This document shows positions 1-11,163 of a DNA stretch of 64,000 nt, one piece after another. Source of the DNA: Actinomyces viscosus (lineage in GTDB: Bacteria > Actinomycetota > Actinomycetes > Actinomycetales > Actinomycetaceae); the NCBI RefSeq assembly GCF_900637975.1, contig NZ_LR134477.1, forward strand, positions 744,001-808,000. Direction: 5' to 3'. Numbering within the stretch: position 1 is the stretch's first letter; every line of letters starts with the position of its first letter. The notes beneath the pieces are model-generated. The model had not been told where the DNA came from and ran no database searches. It saw only the letters and a list, made by a program, of their open reading frames with translations. Both the position numbers and the translations under genes were made by a program.

Positions 1-1428
1 GTCAACCAGGACGGCGTCATCTCCTCCGACCCGCTGCCCTCCCAGGACCAGGACAAGAACAACTCCTCAGACTCCTGGATCACTGAGCAGCTCCTCTACG
101 ACGGCTACATGACCGACTGCTCCGACCCGAAGAACCTCACTGGTCAGACGCAGGACCCCAAGGTCGCCGTCATCTCCTGCTCCAAGGAGGCCGGTTCCCA
201 GCAGCACGGCGCCTACATCCTCGGCCCGGCCGAGATCACCGGCACCGAGCTCAAGAGCGCCAGCTCGGGCCTGGAGACCGACTCGCGGGGACAGGCCACC
301 AACAAGTGGGTCGTCTCGCTGGCCTTCAACCCCGACGGCACCAAGAAGTTCTCCGAGCTGTCCAAGCGCCTGCTGGCCTACCGTGACCAGGCCAGTGCCG
401 CCGGCACCCAGGGCGCTCAGTCCCAGCAGGCCCAGAACGACCAGGCCAAGGCCCAGTTCGCCATCGTCCTGGACGGTCTGACCATCATGGCCTCTGGCTT
501 CAATCAGGACGTCCACTCGCCGATCACCGACGGCCGGGTCCAGATCACCGGCGGCTTCAACCAGAACCAGGCCAACACGCTGGCCAACCAGCTCTCCTTC
601 GGCTCGCTGCCGCTGAGCTTCACGGTTCAGTCCGAGCAGCAGATCTCCGCCACCCTGGGCACCGAGCAGCTGCGCAACGGTCTGATCGCCGGACTCATCG
701 GCTTCGGACTCATCATCCTCTACCTGGCCTGGCAGTACCGCGGCCTGGCGGTGGTGGCCGTGGCCTCCCTGGTGGTGGCCGCCGCCGGCACCTACCTGGT
801 GATCGCCGCGCTGAGCGCCACCATGGGCTACCGCCTGTCCCTGGCGGGAGTGGCCGGACTCATCATCTCCATCGGCATCACGGTGGACTCCTTCATCATC
901 TACTTCGAACGCGTGCGCGACGAGGTGCGTCTGGGACGAACCCTGAAGACGGCCATCGATGAGGGGTGGAAGCACGCCAGGCGCACGATCCTCGTCTCCG
1001 ACGCCGTCAACCTCGTGGCCGCGATCGTGCTGTACTTCCTCGCCGTCGGCGGGGTGCAGGGCTTCGCCTTCACCCTGGGGGTCACCACCTGCGTGGACCT
1101 GGCCATCATCATCTTCTTCACCCACCCGTTCATGGAGTGGATCGTCCGCTTCCGCTTCTTCGGTGAGGGTCACCGGCTCTCGGGCCTGGACCCCGAGCAC
1201 CTCGGGGCGACGTCGTCGTCCACCTACGGCAAGGGGCGCGAGGCCGTGGCCGACCGTGTGGCCGGCTCCCTGGCTCGCCGCAAGGCTGAGGCCCGTAAGG
1301 CCGCCGAGAGCCCGGATGACAGCGCGGACGAGACTGCCGAGGAGGCAGCCGATGACGCGGCTGAGCAGGCGGAGGATGAGGCGGTCGATGCCACGGCCGG
1401 TGACGGAAAGGACGGTGAGACGAAGTGA
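1..1428 (+). CDS. secD: Protein translocase subunit SecD (5' end missing)
   Basis: The reading frame is already open at base 1, so the N-terminus lies outside the window; 475 residues are visible. SecD works with SecF as an RND-like, proton-driven accessory of SecYEG that helps pull exported proteins across the membrane. Visible are the periplasmic-type P1 domain, then the SecD/RND membrane region starting with the hydrophobic run around GLIAGLIGFGLIILYLAW, and further helices including SLAGVAGLIISIGITVDSFI, a conserved SecD stretch. The C-terminal tail is long, charged and Glu/Ala/Asp-rich, which is common in actinobacterial SecD. The stop overlaps the GTG start of secF by 4 bases, so the two are probably co-translated. 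Family call is secure. Confidence 0.96.
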   Translation, partial: VNQDGVISSDPLPSQDQDKNNSSDSWITEQLLYDGYMTDCSDPKNLTGQTQDPKVAVISCSKEAGSQQHGAYILGPAEITGTELKSASSGLETDSRGQATNKWVVSLAFNPDGTKKFSELSKRLLAYRDQASAAGTQGAQSQQAQNDQAKAQFAIVLDGLTIMASGFNQDVHSPITDGRVQITGGFNQNQANTLANQLSFGSLPLSFTVQSEQQISATLGTEQLRNGLIAGLIGFGLIILYLAWQYRGLAVVAVASLVVAAAGTYLVIAALSATMGYRLSLAGVAGLIISIGITVDSFIIYFERVRDEVRLGRTLKTAIDEGWKHARRTILVSDAVNLVAAIVLYFLAVGGVQGFAFTLGVTTCVDLAIIIFFTHPFMEWIVRFRFFGEGHRLSGLDPEHLGATSSSTYGKGREAVADRVAGSLARRKAEARKAAESPDDSADETAEEAADDAAEQAEDEAVDATAGDGKDGETK

Positions 1429-2528
1429 AGTCTCTCGCCACGCTCGGTAACGAGCTCTACTCGGGCAAGACGTCCATCCCCTTCGTCGCTAAGCGACGGC
1501 TCTGGTACCTCATCGCGGTCGTTGTCATCGCCGGCTCGGCCACGCTCTTGGCCACCGTGGGACTCACTCCCGGTATCGACTTCAAGGGCGGATCGGAGAT
1601 CACGGTGACGGGCCTGTCCTCACCCTCGGAGCACCCCGCCAACGAGGTCCTGTCCAAGGACGACCTCACGGCCGGCTCGTCGGTGACGACCATGGGCTCG
1701 TCCTCGGTGCGCGTGCAGACCAGCCAGCTGAGCAAGGAGCGCCTCGACTCGTTGGCCAGCGAGCTCGCCACCGCCTACAAGACCGACGCCTCCAACGTCT
1801 CGGCCACGACCGTGGGACCGACCTGGTCCTCCGACGTCACCAAGAAGGCCGCCCGCGGCCTGGTCCTGTTCTTCGTCTTCGTCGGACTGCTCATCTGGGC
1901 CTACTTCCGTACCTGGAAGATGGCCGTGGCGGCCCTGCTGGCCCTGTGCCACGACATCGTCGTCACGGTGGGCATCTACGCGCTGTCCGGCTTCGAGGTC
2001 ACCCCGGCCACGATCATCGGTGTGCTGACGATCCTGGGGTACTCCCTCTATGACACGGTGGTGGTCTTCGACAAGATCCGTGAGAACACCGACGGCTTCG
2101 AGGCCCAGAGCCGATCGACCTACGCCGAGCTCGCCAACCTCGCGGTCAACCAGACCTTCATCCGCTCGATCAACACCTCGGTGGTCGGCGTGCTGCCGGT
2201 GGCCTCGCTCCTGATCGTCGGTGCCTTCATCCTGGGCGCCGGCACGCTGCGCGACATCGCCCTGACCCTGTTCATCGGCATGATCGCGGGCACCCTGTCC
2301 TCGATCTTCCTGGCTACCCCGCTGCTGGTGGACCTGCGCTCCCGCGAGAAGACCATCAAGGAGCAGGCTGCCAGGGTGGCGGCCGCGCGCCAGCAGCGCC
2401 GCGAGGAGGCCGGCGACGACGTCGAGGAGCTGGCTAAGATTGACGCGGCTCCGGCAGCCTCGCCCGTCACCCCTGGCCACCACCTCGGTGTGGCGGCTCA
2501 GCCCAAGAGGAAGAAGAAGCGCAGATGA
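1425..2528 (+). CDS. secF: Protein translocase subunit SecF
   Basis: Partner of SecD in the SecDF complex at the cytoplasmic membrane. 367 residues from GTG 1425, which overlaps the end of secD. It has the N-terminal transmembrane helix, the conserved GIDFKGGSEI motif, then a membrane block including ATIIGVLTILGYSLYDTVVVFDKI and a late helix around GMIAGTLSSIFLATPLL. The tail is basic (QPKRKKKRR), typical of a positive-inside cytoplasmic end. Length is normal for SecF in actinobacteria. The stop overlaps the apt start (ATGA). Confidence 0.96.
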   Translation: MKSLATLGNELYSGKTSIPFVAKRRLWYLIAVVVIAGSATLLATVGLTPGIDFKGGSEITVTGLSSPSEHPANEVLSKDDLTAGSSVTTMGSSSVRVQTSQLSKERLDSLASELATAYKTDASNVSATTVGPTWSSDVTKKAARGLVLFFVFVGLLIWAYFRTWKMAVAALLALCHDIVVTVGIYALSGFEVTPATIIGVLTILGYSLYDTVVVFDKIRENTDGFEAQSRSTYAELANLAVNQTFIRSINTSVVGVLPVASLLIVGAFILGAGTLRDIALTLFIGMIAGTLSSIFLATPLLVDLRSREKTIKEQAARVAAARQQRREEAGDDVEELAKIDAAPAASPVTPGHHLGVAAQPKRKKKRR

Positions 2529-3082
2529 CCACCTCCGTGGCCCACTCCGAGACGGTTCCCGAGTCGTTGACCAGGCTGGTCATGAGCCACCTGCGGGAGA
2601 TCCCCGACTTCCCCGAGCCCGGGGTCCTCTTTCGGGACATCACCCCGCTCCTGGCTGACGGCCAGGCCTTCGCCGAGCTCGTCGACGGACTGGCCGACCA
2701 CTACCGCGGTCGGATCGACGCCGTGGCGGGCCTGGAGTCTCGCGGATTCATCCTGGCCGCGCCGCTGGCGGTCAGGCTCGGCATCGGCATGATCACCGTG
2801 CGCAAGGGCGGCAAGCTGCCCGGTCCGGTCATCGGTGTGGACTACTCCCTGGAGTACGGCACGGCCCGTATGGAGCTGCGTCCCGAGACGGTGACCCGGG
2901 GCTCTCGCGTCCTCGTGATCGACGACGTGCTGGCCACCGGGGGAACGGCTGCGGCGTCCATCTCCCTCATCGAGCAGGCCGGCGCCACGGTGGAGGCCAT
3001 CTGCATGCTTCTGGAGCTGGCCGACCTCGGCGGTCGACGCCAGCTCCAGGGGCGCGAGGTCGACTCGATCGTCATCTTCTGA
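2525..3082 (+). CDS. apt: Adenine phosphoribosyltransferase
   Basis: Cytoplasmic purine salvage enzyme that converts adenine and PRPP to AMP and pyrophosphate. 185 residues, the usual length. The N-terminal signature FPEPGVLFRDITPLL and the PRPP-binding loop VLVIDDVLATGGTAAA (residues about 130-145) are both present. ATG 2525 overlaps the secF stop, and the secDF-apt-relA order is common in actinobacteria, which supports both the start and the identity. Confidence 0.96.
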   Translation: MTTSVAHSETVPESLTRLVMSHLREIPDFPEPGVLFRDITPLLADGQAFAELVDGLADHYRGRIDAVAGLESRGFILAAPLAVRLGIGMITVRKGGKLPGPVIGVDYSLEYGTARMELRPETVTRGSRVLVIDDVLATGGTAAASISLIEQAGATVEAICMLLELADLGGRRQLQGREVDSIVIF

Positions 3083-3214
3083 GACGGGAACGGATCCCAG
3101 ACCGTCCGCCCGGGTCGTGGCGATGACTGATTGTCCTGCGGCGGTGCGCCGTTTAAGGGCGCGACACCGGGGGCGTACCGGCAGCGCCGGCGGGCCTGCG
3201 CGCGCAGGCCGCTA

Positions 3215-3220
3215 TATGAT
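3215..3220 (+). promoter_or_regulatory. Candidate -10 box of a leaderless relA promoter
   Basis: TATGAT lies 6 bases before ATG 3227, the spacing expected when transcription starts at the start codon. There is no Shine-Dalgarno sequence before that ATG, which fits a leaderless mRNA. No convincing -35 box is visible in the GC-rich sequence upstream. Confidence 0.5.
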
Positions 3221-3226
3221 GCGTCA

Positions 3227-5554
<2,328 letters not shown>

Positions 5555-5558
5555 CTGC

Positions 5559-6155
5559 CTACGAGGCGCTCGGCATGACCGCCTCGATGATGCGTTGGGC
5601 CCGAGGACAGCCCCGGCTGGCAGCGCCCCGACAGTGGTTGAGCGTCAGCAGCAGGAGGACCCGGCTGATCCCGTGGTCACGGGCGGTCATGATGGCCCGG
5701 ACGGCGTCCACCGGAGGTCCCAGACGGGCGACGTCGACGGCGGCTCGGGCGATGGTCGCACAGGTGACGCCGTTGATCACGGTGGTGTCGGAGCGGGGCA
5801 GACCGCCGCGCCTGGTCACCAGGTAGGACAGCCGGCTTCGACGTCCTCCGGGCAGGCAGACCTCCAGGATGGTCGGTGGCGGTCCACCGGCGTGCACCCA
5901 CAGGGCGGTGCTCGCCAGGAGCACGCCCTGGCAGGGGAGAGCGGCGGTGACGGCCTGCAGGCGCCCCTCGGTCGAGCGCAGGAGGTCGGCCGGCTGCAGG
6001 TTGCCCAGGACGCTGACCAGCAGCCGGGAGTCGAGCCCGGCGCACCGCAGCACCTGCATGTCCTGGGGCGGAAGCGTTCCCAGAACAGGGGAGAGGGGAC
6101 GAGCGGACAGATGGGCCACTGCGGCGTGACCCGGCACCGGGACGAAACGAGCCAT
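5559..6155 (-). CDS. Hypothetical protein, AbiEi-antitoxin-like C-terminal region
   Basis: 198 residues from ATG 6155, which is preceded by a GA-rich possible ribosome site; the frame is open further upstream, but that extension runs into the MerR promoter. The second half (SDTTVINGVTCATIARAAVDVARLGPPVDAVRAI followed by a helical end with ALLTL-like leucines) resembles the actinobacterial proteins often labelled type IV toxin-antitoxin AbiEi-like or DUF559-associated: a short strand region, then a helical bundle. No nuclease motif is visible and no toxin partner is adjacent, so a functioning toxin-antitoxin role is unproven. The gene converges on relA with a 4-base gap. Confidence 0.6.
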   Translation of the reverse strand: MARFVPVPGHAAVAHLSARPLSPVLGTLPPQDMQVLRCAGLDSRLLVSVLGNLQPADLLRSTEGRLQAVTAALPCQGVLLASTALWVHAGGPPPTILEVCLPGGRRSRLSYLVTRRGGLPRSDTTVINGVTCATIARAAVDVARLGPPVDAVRAIMTARDHGISRVLLLLTLNHCRGAASRGCPRAQRIIEAVMPSAS

Positions 6156-6234
6156 ATCCCATCGTGGGCTATTCCCCGTGCCCAGCGCCACAGCAAACCG
6201 GCTGCCTGTGGATAACCTCGTCGTTGGGGCGAAC

Positions 6235-6268
6235 TTGACCCTCACGTAGCGTGAGGCGCCAAGATAAT
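6235..6268 (+). promoter_or_regulatory. MerR-type promoter with dyad operator
   Basis: TTGACC (6235-6240) is followed by an inverted repeat, CCTCACG (6240-6246) TAG CGTGAGG (6250-6256), and then CAAGAT/GATAAT (6260-6268). A dyad inside an over-long 19-22 base spacer is the hallmark of promoters activated by MerR/TipAL proteins. It lies about 60 bases before the MerR gene at 6330, so autoregulation is the simplest reading. Confidence 0.8.
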
Positions 6269-6329
6269 CGGCAGGCACCAAGGTGCTGACGGAACAAGGC
6301 AACGACTGACGTAGGAGGCCGAGGGAGGC

Positions 6330-7229
6330 ATGGTGACGGGGTCCGGGCAGGAGCACGGCGGCCGCGGGACACTCGATGCTGCGGCTGATACCGCGGTTGA
6401 CGCAGGTATCGACGCCGATGCTGGCAGGGTGCATGACGGCGAGGACATCGCGATGACGGTCGGTGAGGTCTCAACCCTCCTGGGCGTCAGTGTCCGAGCA
6501 CTGCACCACTGGGACGCCTCCGGGCTGGTGTCCCCGTCCCGGCGCAGTGACGCTGGCTACCGTCTCTACTGCGAGGCGGACGTCATGCGCATCCAGCAGG
6601 TCCTCGTCTACCGGCAGACAGGCATGACTCTGGCCGACATCAAGGAGGTCCTCGACGATCCGGACACGGATGCCATCACCCACCTGCGCCGCCAGCGCGA
6701 GATTCTTCAAGGACAGGTCTCCCACCTGCAGCGGATGCTCCGTTCCATTGACACGGTCATGGAGATACAGCTGCTGGGGGCAAGGATCTCCGTGGCCGAG
6801 ATGGTGAAGATCTGGGGGACCGACTGGGATCCGGTGTACATCGAGGAGGCTCATACCCGCTGGGGCGATACGGAGGAGTGGGCCGAGTCCGCCCGCCGCA
6901 AGGCCCGGATGTCGCGCAGTGACTGGGAACGGGCCCACGAGGAGACGGTAGCCCTGGAGGCCGCGCTGGTGGAGGCGATGCGCAGCGGCGTCGAACCGGG
7001 TAGCGCTGAGGCCAACGCCCTGGCCCAGTGGCACCGCCGGGACCTCAACCGGTGGTTCGCGGTCTCCATCTCCAAGCAGGTGCTCATTGCGCGCAACTAC
7101 GTCGCGGACGAACGCTACGCCCGCTACTACGACAAGCGCGCGCCGGGGCTGGCCGCCTGGCTCAAGGACGTCATCGATGCCGGCGCGCAGTCCGAGGGCG
7201 TGGATCCGGCGACCGCCACCTGGGAGTAG
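6330..7229 (+). CDS. MerR-family regulator with TipAS drug-recognition domain (TipAL-like)
   Basis: Transcription activator of the TipAL type. From ATG 6453 the sequence has the MerR winged HTH (MTVGEVSTLLGVSVRALHHWD, then GYRLY), a dimerisation coiled coil with an LRRQREIL-like stretch, and a C-terminal TipAS-like helical domain (DWERAHEE... YARYYDKRAPGLAAWLKD), which in TipA binds thiopeptide antibiotics. ATG 6330, with AGGAGG-like bases upstream, gives 299 residues with a 41-residue acidic, low-complexity extension; ATG 6453 gives 258. The dyad promoter at 6235-6268 is the probable target. The ligand is unknown. Confidence 0.88.
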   Translation: MVTGSGQEHGGRGTLDAAADTAVDAGIDADAGRVHDGEDIAMTVGEVSTLLGVSVRALHHWDASGLVSPSRRSDAGYRLYCEADVMRIQQVLVYRQTGMTLADIKEVLDDPDTDAITHLRRQREILQGQVSHLQRMLRSIDTVMEIQLLGARISVAEMVKIWGTDWDPVYIEEAHTRWGDTEEWAESARRKARMSRSDWERAHEETVALEAALVEAMRSGVEPGSAEANALAQWHRRDLNRWFAVSISKQVLIARNYVADERYARYYDKRAPGLAAWLKDVIDAGAQSEGVDPATATWE

Positions 7230-7267
7230 GAGTCCTTCTGGCTCAGGGCCGGCAAGATCGGACACGA

Positions 7268-7305
7268 GGCGGGGGCCGACACCGGACATGGTGTCGGCCC
7301 CCGCC
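7268..7305. terminator. Bidirectional hairpin terminator
   Basis: A perfect 16-base stem (GGCGGGGGCCGACACC and its complement) with a 6-base loop lies between the convergent MerR gene and the DUF349 gene. There is no clear U-tract, as is usual for terminators in high-GC actinobacteria. Confidence 0.75.
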
Positions 7306-7358
7306 GTGGCTTGGCGATTACCCGGCAGGCTCCTGAAGAGCCGCGGAGCGTCGGTCGC

Positions 7359-9020
7359 TCAGGCCTTGGCCGAGCGCAGCACCTGCTCGAGCCATGCGCG
7401 GCGCGCCGTCAGCGCGGCCTCGGCCTCGGCGACCTTCTTGGCGTCACCGGCGGCCTGGGCCGCAGCCAGGTCCTTCTCCAGGCCGGCGATCGCGTCCTGG
7501 AGCTGACCGGCCAGGCCCTCGGCGCGCGCCTTGGTCTCCGGGTCGGTGCGGCGCCACTCGGCGTTCTCGGCCTCACGGATCGCGTCCTCGACGGCGCGCA
7601 TACGGCCCTCGATCCGGCGCACGGCTCCGCGCGGGACCCGGCCGGCCTCCTCCCAAGCGTCCTGGATGGGGCGCAGAGCCTTCTTGGCGGCCTTGACGTC
7701 CTCGACCGGCAGGAGCGCCTCGGCCTTGGCCACCAGGGCCTCCTTGACCTTGAGGTTCTCGGCGAACTCGGCGTCGACGGCCTCGTCCTTGGCACGGCGG
7801 GCGTCGTAGAAGACCTGCTGGGCGGCCCGGAAACGGGCCCACAGGGCGTCGTCCTCCTTGCGGGAGGCACGCCCGGCCTTCTTCCACTCGGCGAGCAGGT
7901 CGCGGTACTTGGCGGAGGTGCCAGCCCAGTCGGTGGAGCTCTGCATCTCCTCGGCGCGCTTGATGAGCGCCTCCTTGGCGGCGCGCACCTGTGCCTGCTT
8001 GGCGTCCAGCTCGCTGAAGAACTGGCGGCGGTGGCGGTCGAAGGTGGTGCGGGCGTGGGAGAAGCGCTTCCACAGACCGTCCTCGGTAGGGCGGTCCAGG
8101 CGCGGACCCCGCCGCTGCGCCGCCTTCCAGGACTCGAGCAGCTCACGCAACTCGGCGCCGGAGTTCTTCCACTGCGTACGGGCCGGGTCCTGCTCGGCAA
8201 TGGCCTCAGCACGCTCGACGATTACGGTGCGCTCCTTGAGCGCCTGCTCCTTGGCGGCGGCGCGCTCAGCGGCCACGGCCTCACGGCGCTCGGCGGCCAC
8301 GGCCTTGAGAGCGGCGAAGCGGGCCCGCAGCCCCTCCAGGTCACCGACGGCGGCCGGCTCGGTGAGGGACTCGGAGATGGAGGACAGGGTCGTGTCGATC
8401 TCACGCACGCTGAGCTGGGGCAGGCGGGTGGCGAACAGGTCAATGGTCGCCTTGAGGTCCAGGTAGCGGCGCACGTAGAAGGCCATCGCCTCGGCGATGG
8501 GAGCATCGGGGAACTGACCGACCTCGCGCTCGGCGCCGCCGTCCTGGACGTAGACCCGGCCCTCGCCGTCCACGCGTCCCCACTTGGCGGCGTCCATCGC
8601 CTCCTGCGGGTCGACAGCGGGCTCTGCGGACGCCACCGAAGCCGCGGCCGGGGCGGGGACCTCGGCGGGAGTCGGCGTGGCACCCTCCTGCTCGGTCTCG
8701 GTCGACTGCGTCGCCTCAGCCGGCTGCCCGGACGGGGCGGAGTCCTCGGAAGCGGTAGAGGCCGACCCGTCGGAGGAGGCCTGGGCGGGCTCCTCGGCAG
8801 GCGCACTCTCGGGCGCGCTGGGCTCGGACTCCTTCGGGGCCTCGACGTCGGCCGTCGAGTCGGTGACGGGGGAGGAACCGGCATCGGGTGCCTGCTCCGT
8901 CGGGGTCGGCGCCGCCGACTCGTCGAGGTCAGTCGGCTGGTCGGCCGGCTCAGTGCTGGCCTGGTTGGCCTGGGTGGGCTGGGTGTCAGGCCGGTTGTCG
9001 GGCTGGTTCCGCTCAGTCAC
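7359..9020 (-). CDS. DUF349 domain-containing protein
   Basis: 553 residues from GTG 9020, chosen because AAGGAG sits 6 bases upstream; ATG 9035 would add five residues. The first ~190 residues are a low-complexity Ala/Glu/Ser/Pro/Thr tail without a signal peptide, probably disordered. The rest consists of DUF349 repeats, seen as recurring W-K-(N)-S/A... LW.RF..A...F...R blocks (for example TEDGLWKRFSHARTTFDRHR and DALWARFRAAQQVFYDARR) separated by charged coiled-coil helices. DUF349 proteins are widespread in actinobacteria; their biochemical role is not settled. Monocistronic. Confidence 0.88.
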   Translation of the reverse strand: MTERNQPDNRPDTQPTQANQASTEPADQPTDLDESAAPTPTEQAPDAGSSPVTDSTADVEAPKESEPSAPESAPAEEPAQASSDGSASTASEDSAPSGQPAEATQSTETEQEGATPTPAEVPAPAAASVASAEPAVDPQEAMDAAKWGRVDGEGRVYVQDGGAEREVGQFPDAPIAEAMAFYVRRYLDLKATIDLFATRLPQLSVREIDTTLSSISESLTEPAAVGDLEGLRARFAALKAVAAERREAVAAERAAAKEQALKERTVIVERAEAIAEQDPARTQWKNSGAELRELLESWKAAQRRGPRLDRPTEDGLWKRFSHARTTFDRHRRQFFSELDAKQAQVRAAKEALIKRAEEMQSSTDWAGTSAKYRDLLAEWKKAGRASRKEDDALWARFRAAQQVFYDARRAKDEAVDAEFAENLKVKEALVAKAEALLPVEDVKAAKKALRPIQDAWEEAGRVPRGAVRRIEGRMRAVEDAIREAENAEWRRTDPETKARAEGLAGQLQDAIAGLEKDLAAAQAAGDAKKVAEAEAALTARRAWLEQVLRSAKA

Positions 9021-9035
9021 GGGATGCTCCTTCAT

Positions 9036-9439
9036 GGGTTGACGGGGAGGGAGCAGGATGACCGCTCCGTTCCGTTCGCGCCCGGCCGTCGGGCCGGGTG
9101 GTGGTGACGTGCCGTCGGAGGACGGCAGTGCCGAGAGTCTACGTTCCCGCGGGCGGCAATCACCATCCTTGGCCCCACCGATTTCAGTTGATTCGTTGAT
9201 CTCTGACCTCCCCGGTAGATGACCCGGTACCGAAGTCGTGCACCATGTCAGCAACCGGCGCTGCCAGGCCCTGTTGCGAAAGCACGATGAGGCATCCGTG
9301 TGTTCGTAGGGTAGGTCGCGCGGTCGTACCCTCGACCGCGCGACACAAGGTACGACCGTGACGGGTCACGTGCCTTGCCACGGCTCCGATGAGATCCCCG
9401 CAGGCCCAGTTTCGTGACACGACCCAGTAGACTGTGGCC
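9036..9439. other. Intergenic region between divergent DUF349 and ABC-F genes
   Basis: 404 bases with no supported gene. It should hold the promoter of the DUF349 gene and the upstream control region of the ABC-F gene. The main structured element is the hairpin at 9315-9344. Confidence 0.6.
9315..9344. other. Perfect 12-bp inverted repeat (operator or terminator)
   Basis: GTCGCGCGGTCG, a 6-base loop, then its exact complement. It lies about 85 bases upstream of the ABC-F leader -10 box, with no U-tract. It could be a regulator-binding palindrome, a terminator acting on upstream antisense transcription, or part of a longer attenuator. Confidence 0.5.
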
Positions 9440-9496
9440 ATGCTCGTCTGACTCGCCCCGGTCCGTTACCCCGGCTCATGTCAAGGACGAGTCATG
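9428..9496 (+). promoter_or_regulatory. Leader-peptide attenuator of the ABC-F gene
   Basis: TAGACT (9428-9433) is a -10 box placed for transcription to begin at about the ATG at 9440. The leader codes for Met-Leu-Val-stop. CTCGTC (9443-9448) and the adjacent TGACTCG (9449-9455) can each pair with the segment GGACGAGTCA (9485-9494) that covers the ABC-F ribosome site and start codon. This is the geometry of drug-induced translational attenuation: a ribosome stalled on the leader would free the downstream start. Confidence 0.65.
9440..9451 (+). CDS. Three-residue leader peptide (MLV)
   Basis: ATG-CTC-GTC-TGA, immediately downstream of a -10 box and 43 bases before the ABC-F start. Very short uORFs are known in front of ribosome-targeting antibiotic resistance genes. 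Its coding capacity is only inferred from position and from the RNA pairing it controls. Confidence 0.5.
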   Translation: MLV

Positions 9497-11080
9497 CCTG
9501 CGATCAGCTTCTCCCACACCTCTGAACCCTTGTTGGAGAACATCAGTCTCACGGTCTCCGACGGGGAGCGCGTCTGCGTCGTCGGCCCCAACGGATCGGG
9601 GAAGTCAACGCTTCTGCGTCTGGCGACCGGCGAGCTGTCTGCCGACCGGGGGATTGTCACCGTTCTCGAGAACTGCGTCCCACCGGTAGCTGACCTGTCG
9701 GAGTCGATCGATGCCTACCTCGACGCCGCCTGCGGTGAGCCCCTGAACGCGCTTGACCGCCTCGAGATCCTGAACGAGGCCATTGCCAAGGCCGGGCCAG
9801 TACCCGGTTCCCTCGCCGAGGAGTACGACTCCTTGCTGGCCCGGCTTGAGACGCTGGACGCCTGGAACCTGCCGACCAGGCGAGCCGAGGCCCTGACCGG
9901 GCTGGGGCTGAAGCGGGTATCCACCGACCGTCCTGTCTCCTCCCTGTCTCCGGGGCAGCGCGGACGGCTGGAGATCGCCGCCCTGCTCCTTTCGGCGGGT
10001 CAGGCGCTGGTGCTTGACGAGCCGACCAACCATCTGGATGCCGACGGCTCCGACTATCTGGGCCGAATGATGACCCAGTGGCCGGGTCCGGTCCTGTTCA
10101 CCTCACACGATCGCGCCTTCATCGACACCGTGGCCACCGCCATCGTCGACCTGGACACGGCTCCCTGGCAGGCACTGGCTACCGTAGCCGGGGACGGGGA
10201 AGCCATCGGAGCCTACAGATGCGCGGGACGATACAGCGACTACCTCGTGGACAAGGCGAACGCCCGGGCCTCCCACCGCAGTCTCCACCAACGCCAGCAG
10301 GCGCAACGGCGCAGCCTCACACGTCACCGCCAGGAGTCCGAGACGATCGGGCACAGGGGAGCGGCACCTCGGACAGAGGTCCGTATGGCCAGGAAGTTCT
10401 ATGCCGACCGGGCCCAGCGTGTCTCCACCCGACGCCAGACCCAGGATGATCGACGGCTGGAGGCGCTCGCCGAGACCGAGGTGCGCAGACCTCGTTCCTA
10501 CGGCCTGCAGCTGCGTCTGGCCGCACCGGTGTCGCCGCGTGGGATGGCGGTGTCGGCCAGGGCAGCCGCTGTACCGGGGCGCCTTGCGCCGGTCACGGTC
10601 GATGTCATGGCCGGTGAGCACCTGCTGATCACCGGCGCCAACGGGGCCGGCAAGTCCACGTTCCTGACCTGGCTGGCCACTGGCACGGCGCCCGCGGAGG
10701 GATCCTGTGGCACCCTGACGGCCTCCGGCTCAGTCTTCCGGGTACCCCAGCACCTGCCCAAGCCCGGCGACCCTGGGATCGATGAATCCGTCTGGACCGG
10801 AGGTGTGGGGGAACAGGGCAAGGGGATCCTGCACCCGCAGTTATGGAACCGCCCGATCAGTGAGCTCTCCGACGGCAACCAGCGCCGCGCCCAGCTGGCT
10901 CTGGCCGCTGCAGCCGTGCCCGAGGTGCTCGCCATCGACGAGCCCACGAACTATCTGGACCTGGAGGCCCTGGAGATGCTCGAGACCGCCCTGAAGTCCT
11001 GGACGGGCACGCTCATCGTCGCCAGCCACGACCGCTGGCTGATCTCGCACTGGTGGGGGCGACGGCTTCACCTGGGGTGA
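9494..11080 (+). CDS. ABC-F family ATPase, probable ribosome-protection protein
   Basis: 528 residues with two ABC ATPase domains in one chain and no transmembrane segments, which defines ABC-F proteins; these bind the ribosomal E site and, in the ARE subgroup, dislodge antibiotics. First site: GPNGSGKST (about residue 34), signature LSPGQRGR, Walker B VLDEPTNHLDADG. Second site: GANGAGKST (about 378), signature LSDGNQRR, Walker B AIDEPTNYLDLE. Between them is a basic linker rich in Arg and Gln. The attenuator-like leader supports a resistance role over a housekeeping EttA-type role. Which drug class is involved cannot be read from the sequence. Confidence 0.88.
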   Translation: MPAISFSHTSEPLLENISLTVSDGERVCVVGPNGSGKSTLLRLATGELSADRGIVTVLENCVPPVADLSESIDAYLDAACGEPLNALDRLEILNEAIAKAGPVPGSLAEEYDSLLARLETLDAWNLPTRRAEALTGLGLKRVSTDRPVSSLSPGQRGRLEIAALLLSAGQALVLDEPTNHLDADGSDYLGRMMTQWPGPVLFTSHDRAFIDTVATAIVDLDTAPWQALATVAGDGEAIGAYRCAGRYSDYLVDKANARASHRSLHQRQQAQRRSLTRHRQESETIGHRGAAPRTEVRMARKFYADRAQRVSTRRQTQDDRRLEALAETEVRRPRSYGLQLRLAAPVSPRGMAVSARAAAVPGRLAPVTVDVMAGEHLLITGANGAGKSTFLTWLATGTAPAEGSCGTLTASGSVFRVPQHLPKPGDPGIDESVWTGGVGEQGKGILHPQLWNRPISELSDGNQRRAQLALAAAAVPEVLAIDEPTNYLDLEALEMLETALKSWTGTLIVASHDRWLISHWWGRRLHLG

Positions 11081-11163
11081 AAGGCGGCGGATTCCTCCCG
11101 CTTCTCCCCGCTGCCTCTCGTCCACCGCCCGCGGCCCGCTACCGATCCCAGTAGGCTGGGAGC

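Noticed and set aside
7311-9107. Long + strand open frame opposite the DUF349 gene
   Set aside because: Low-complexity Gly/Leu-rich translation without domains; codon pattern fits the - strand gene.
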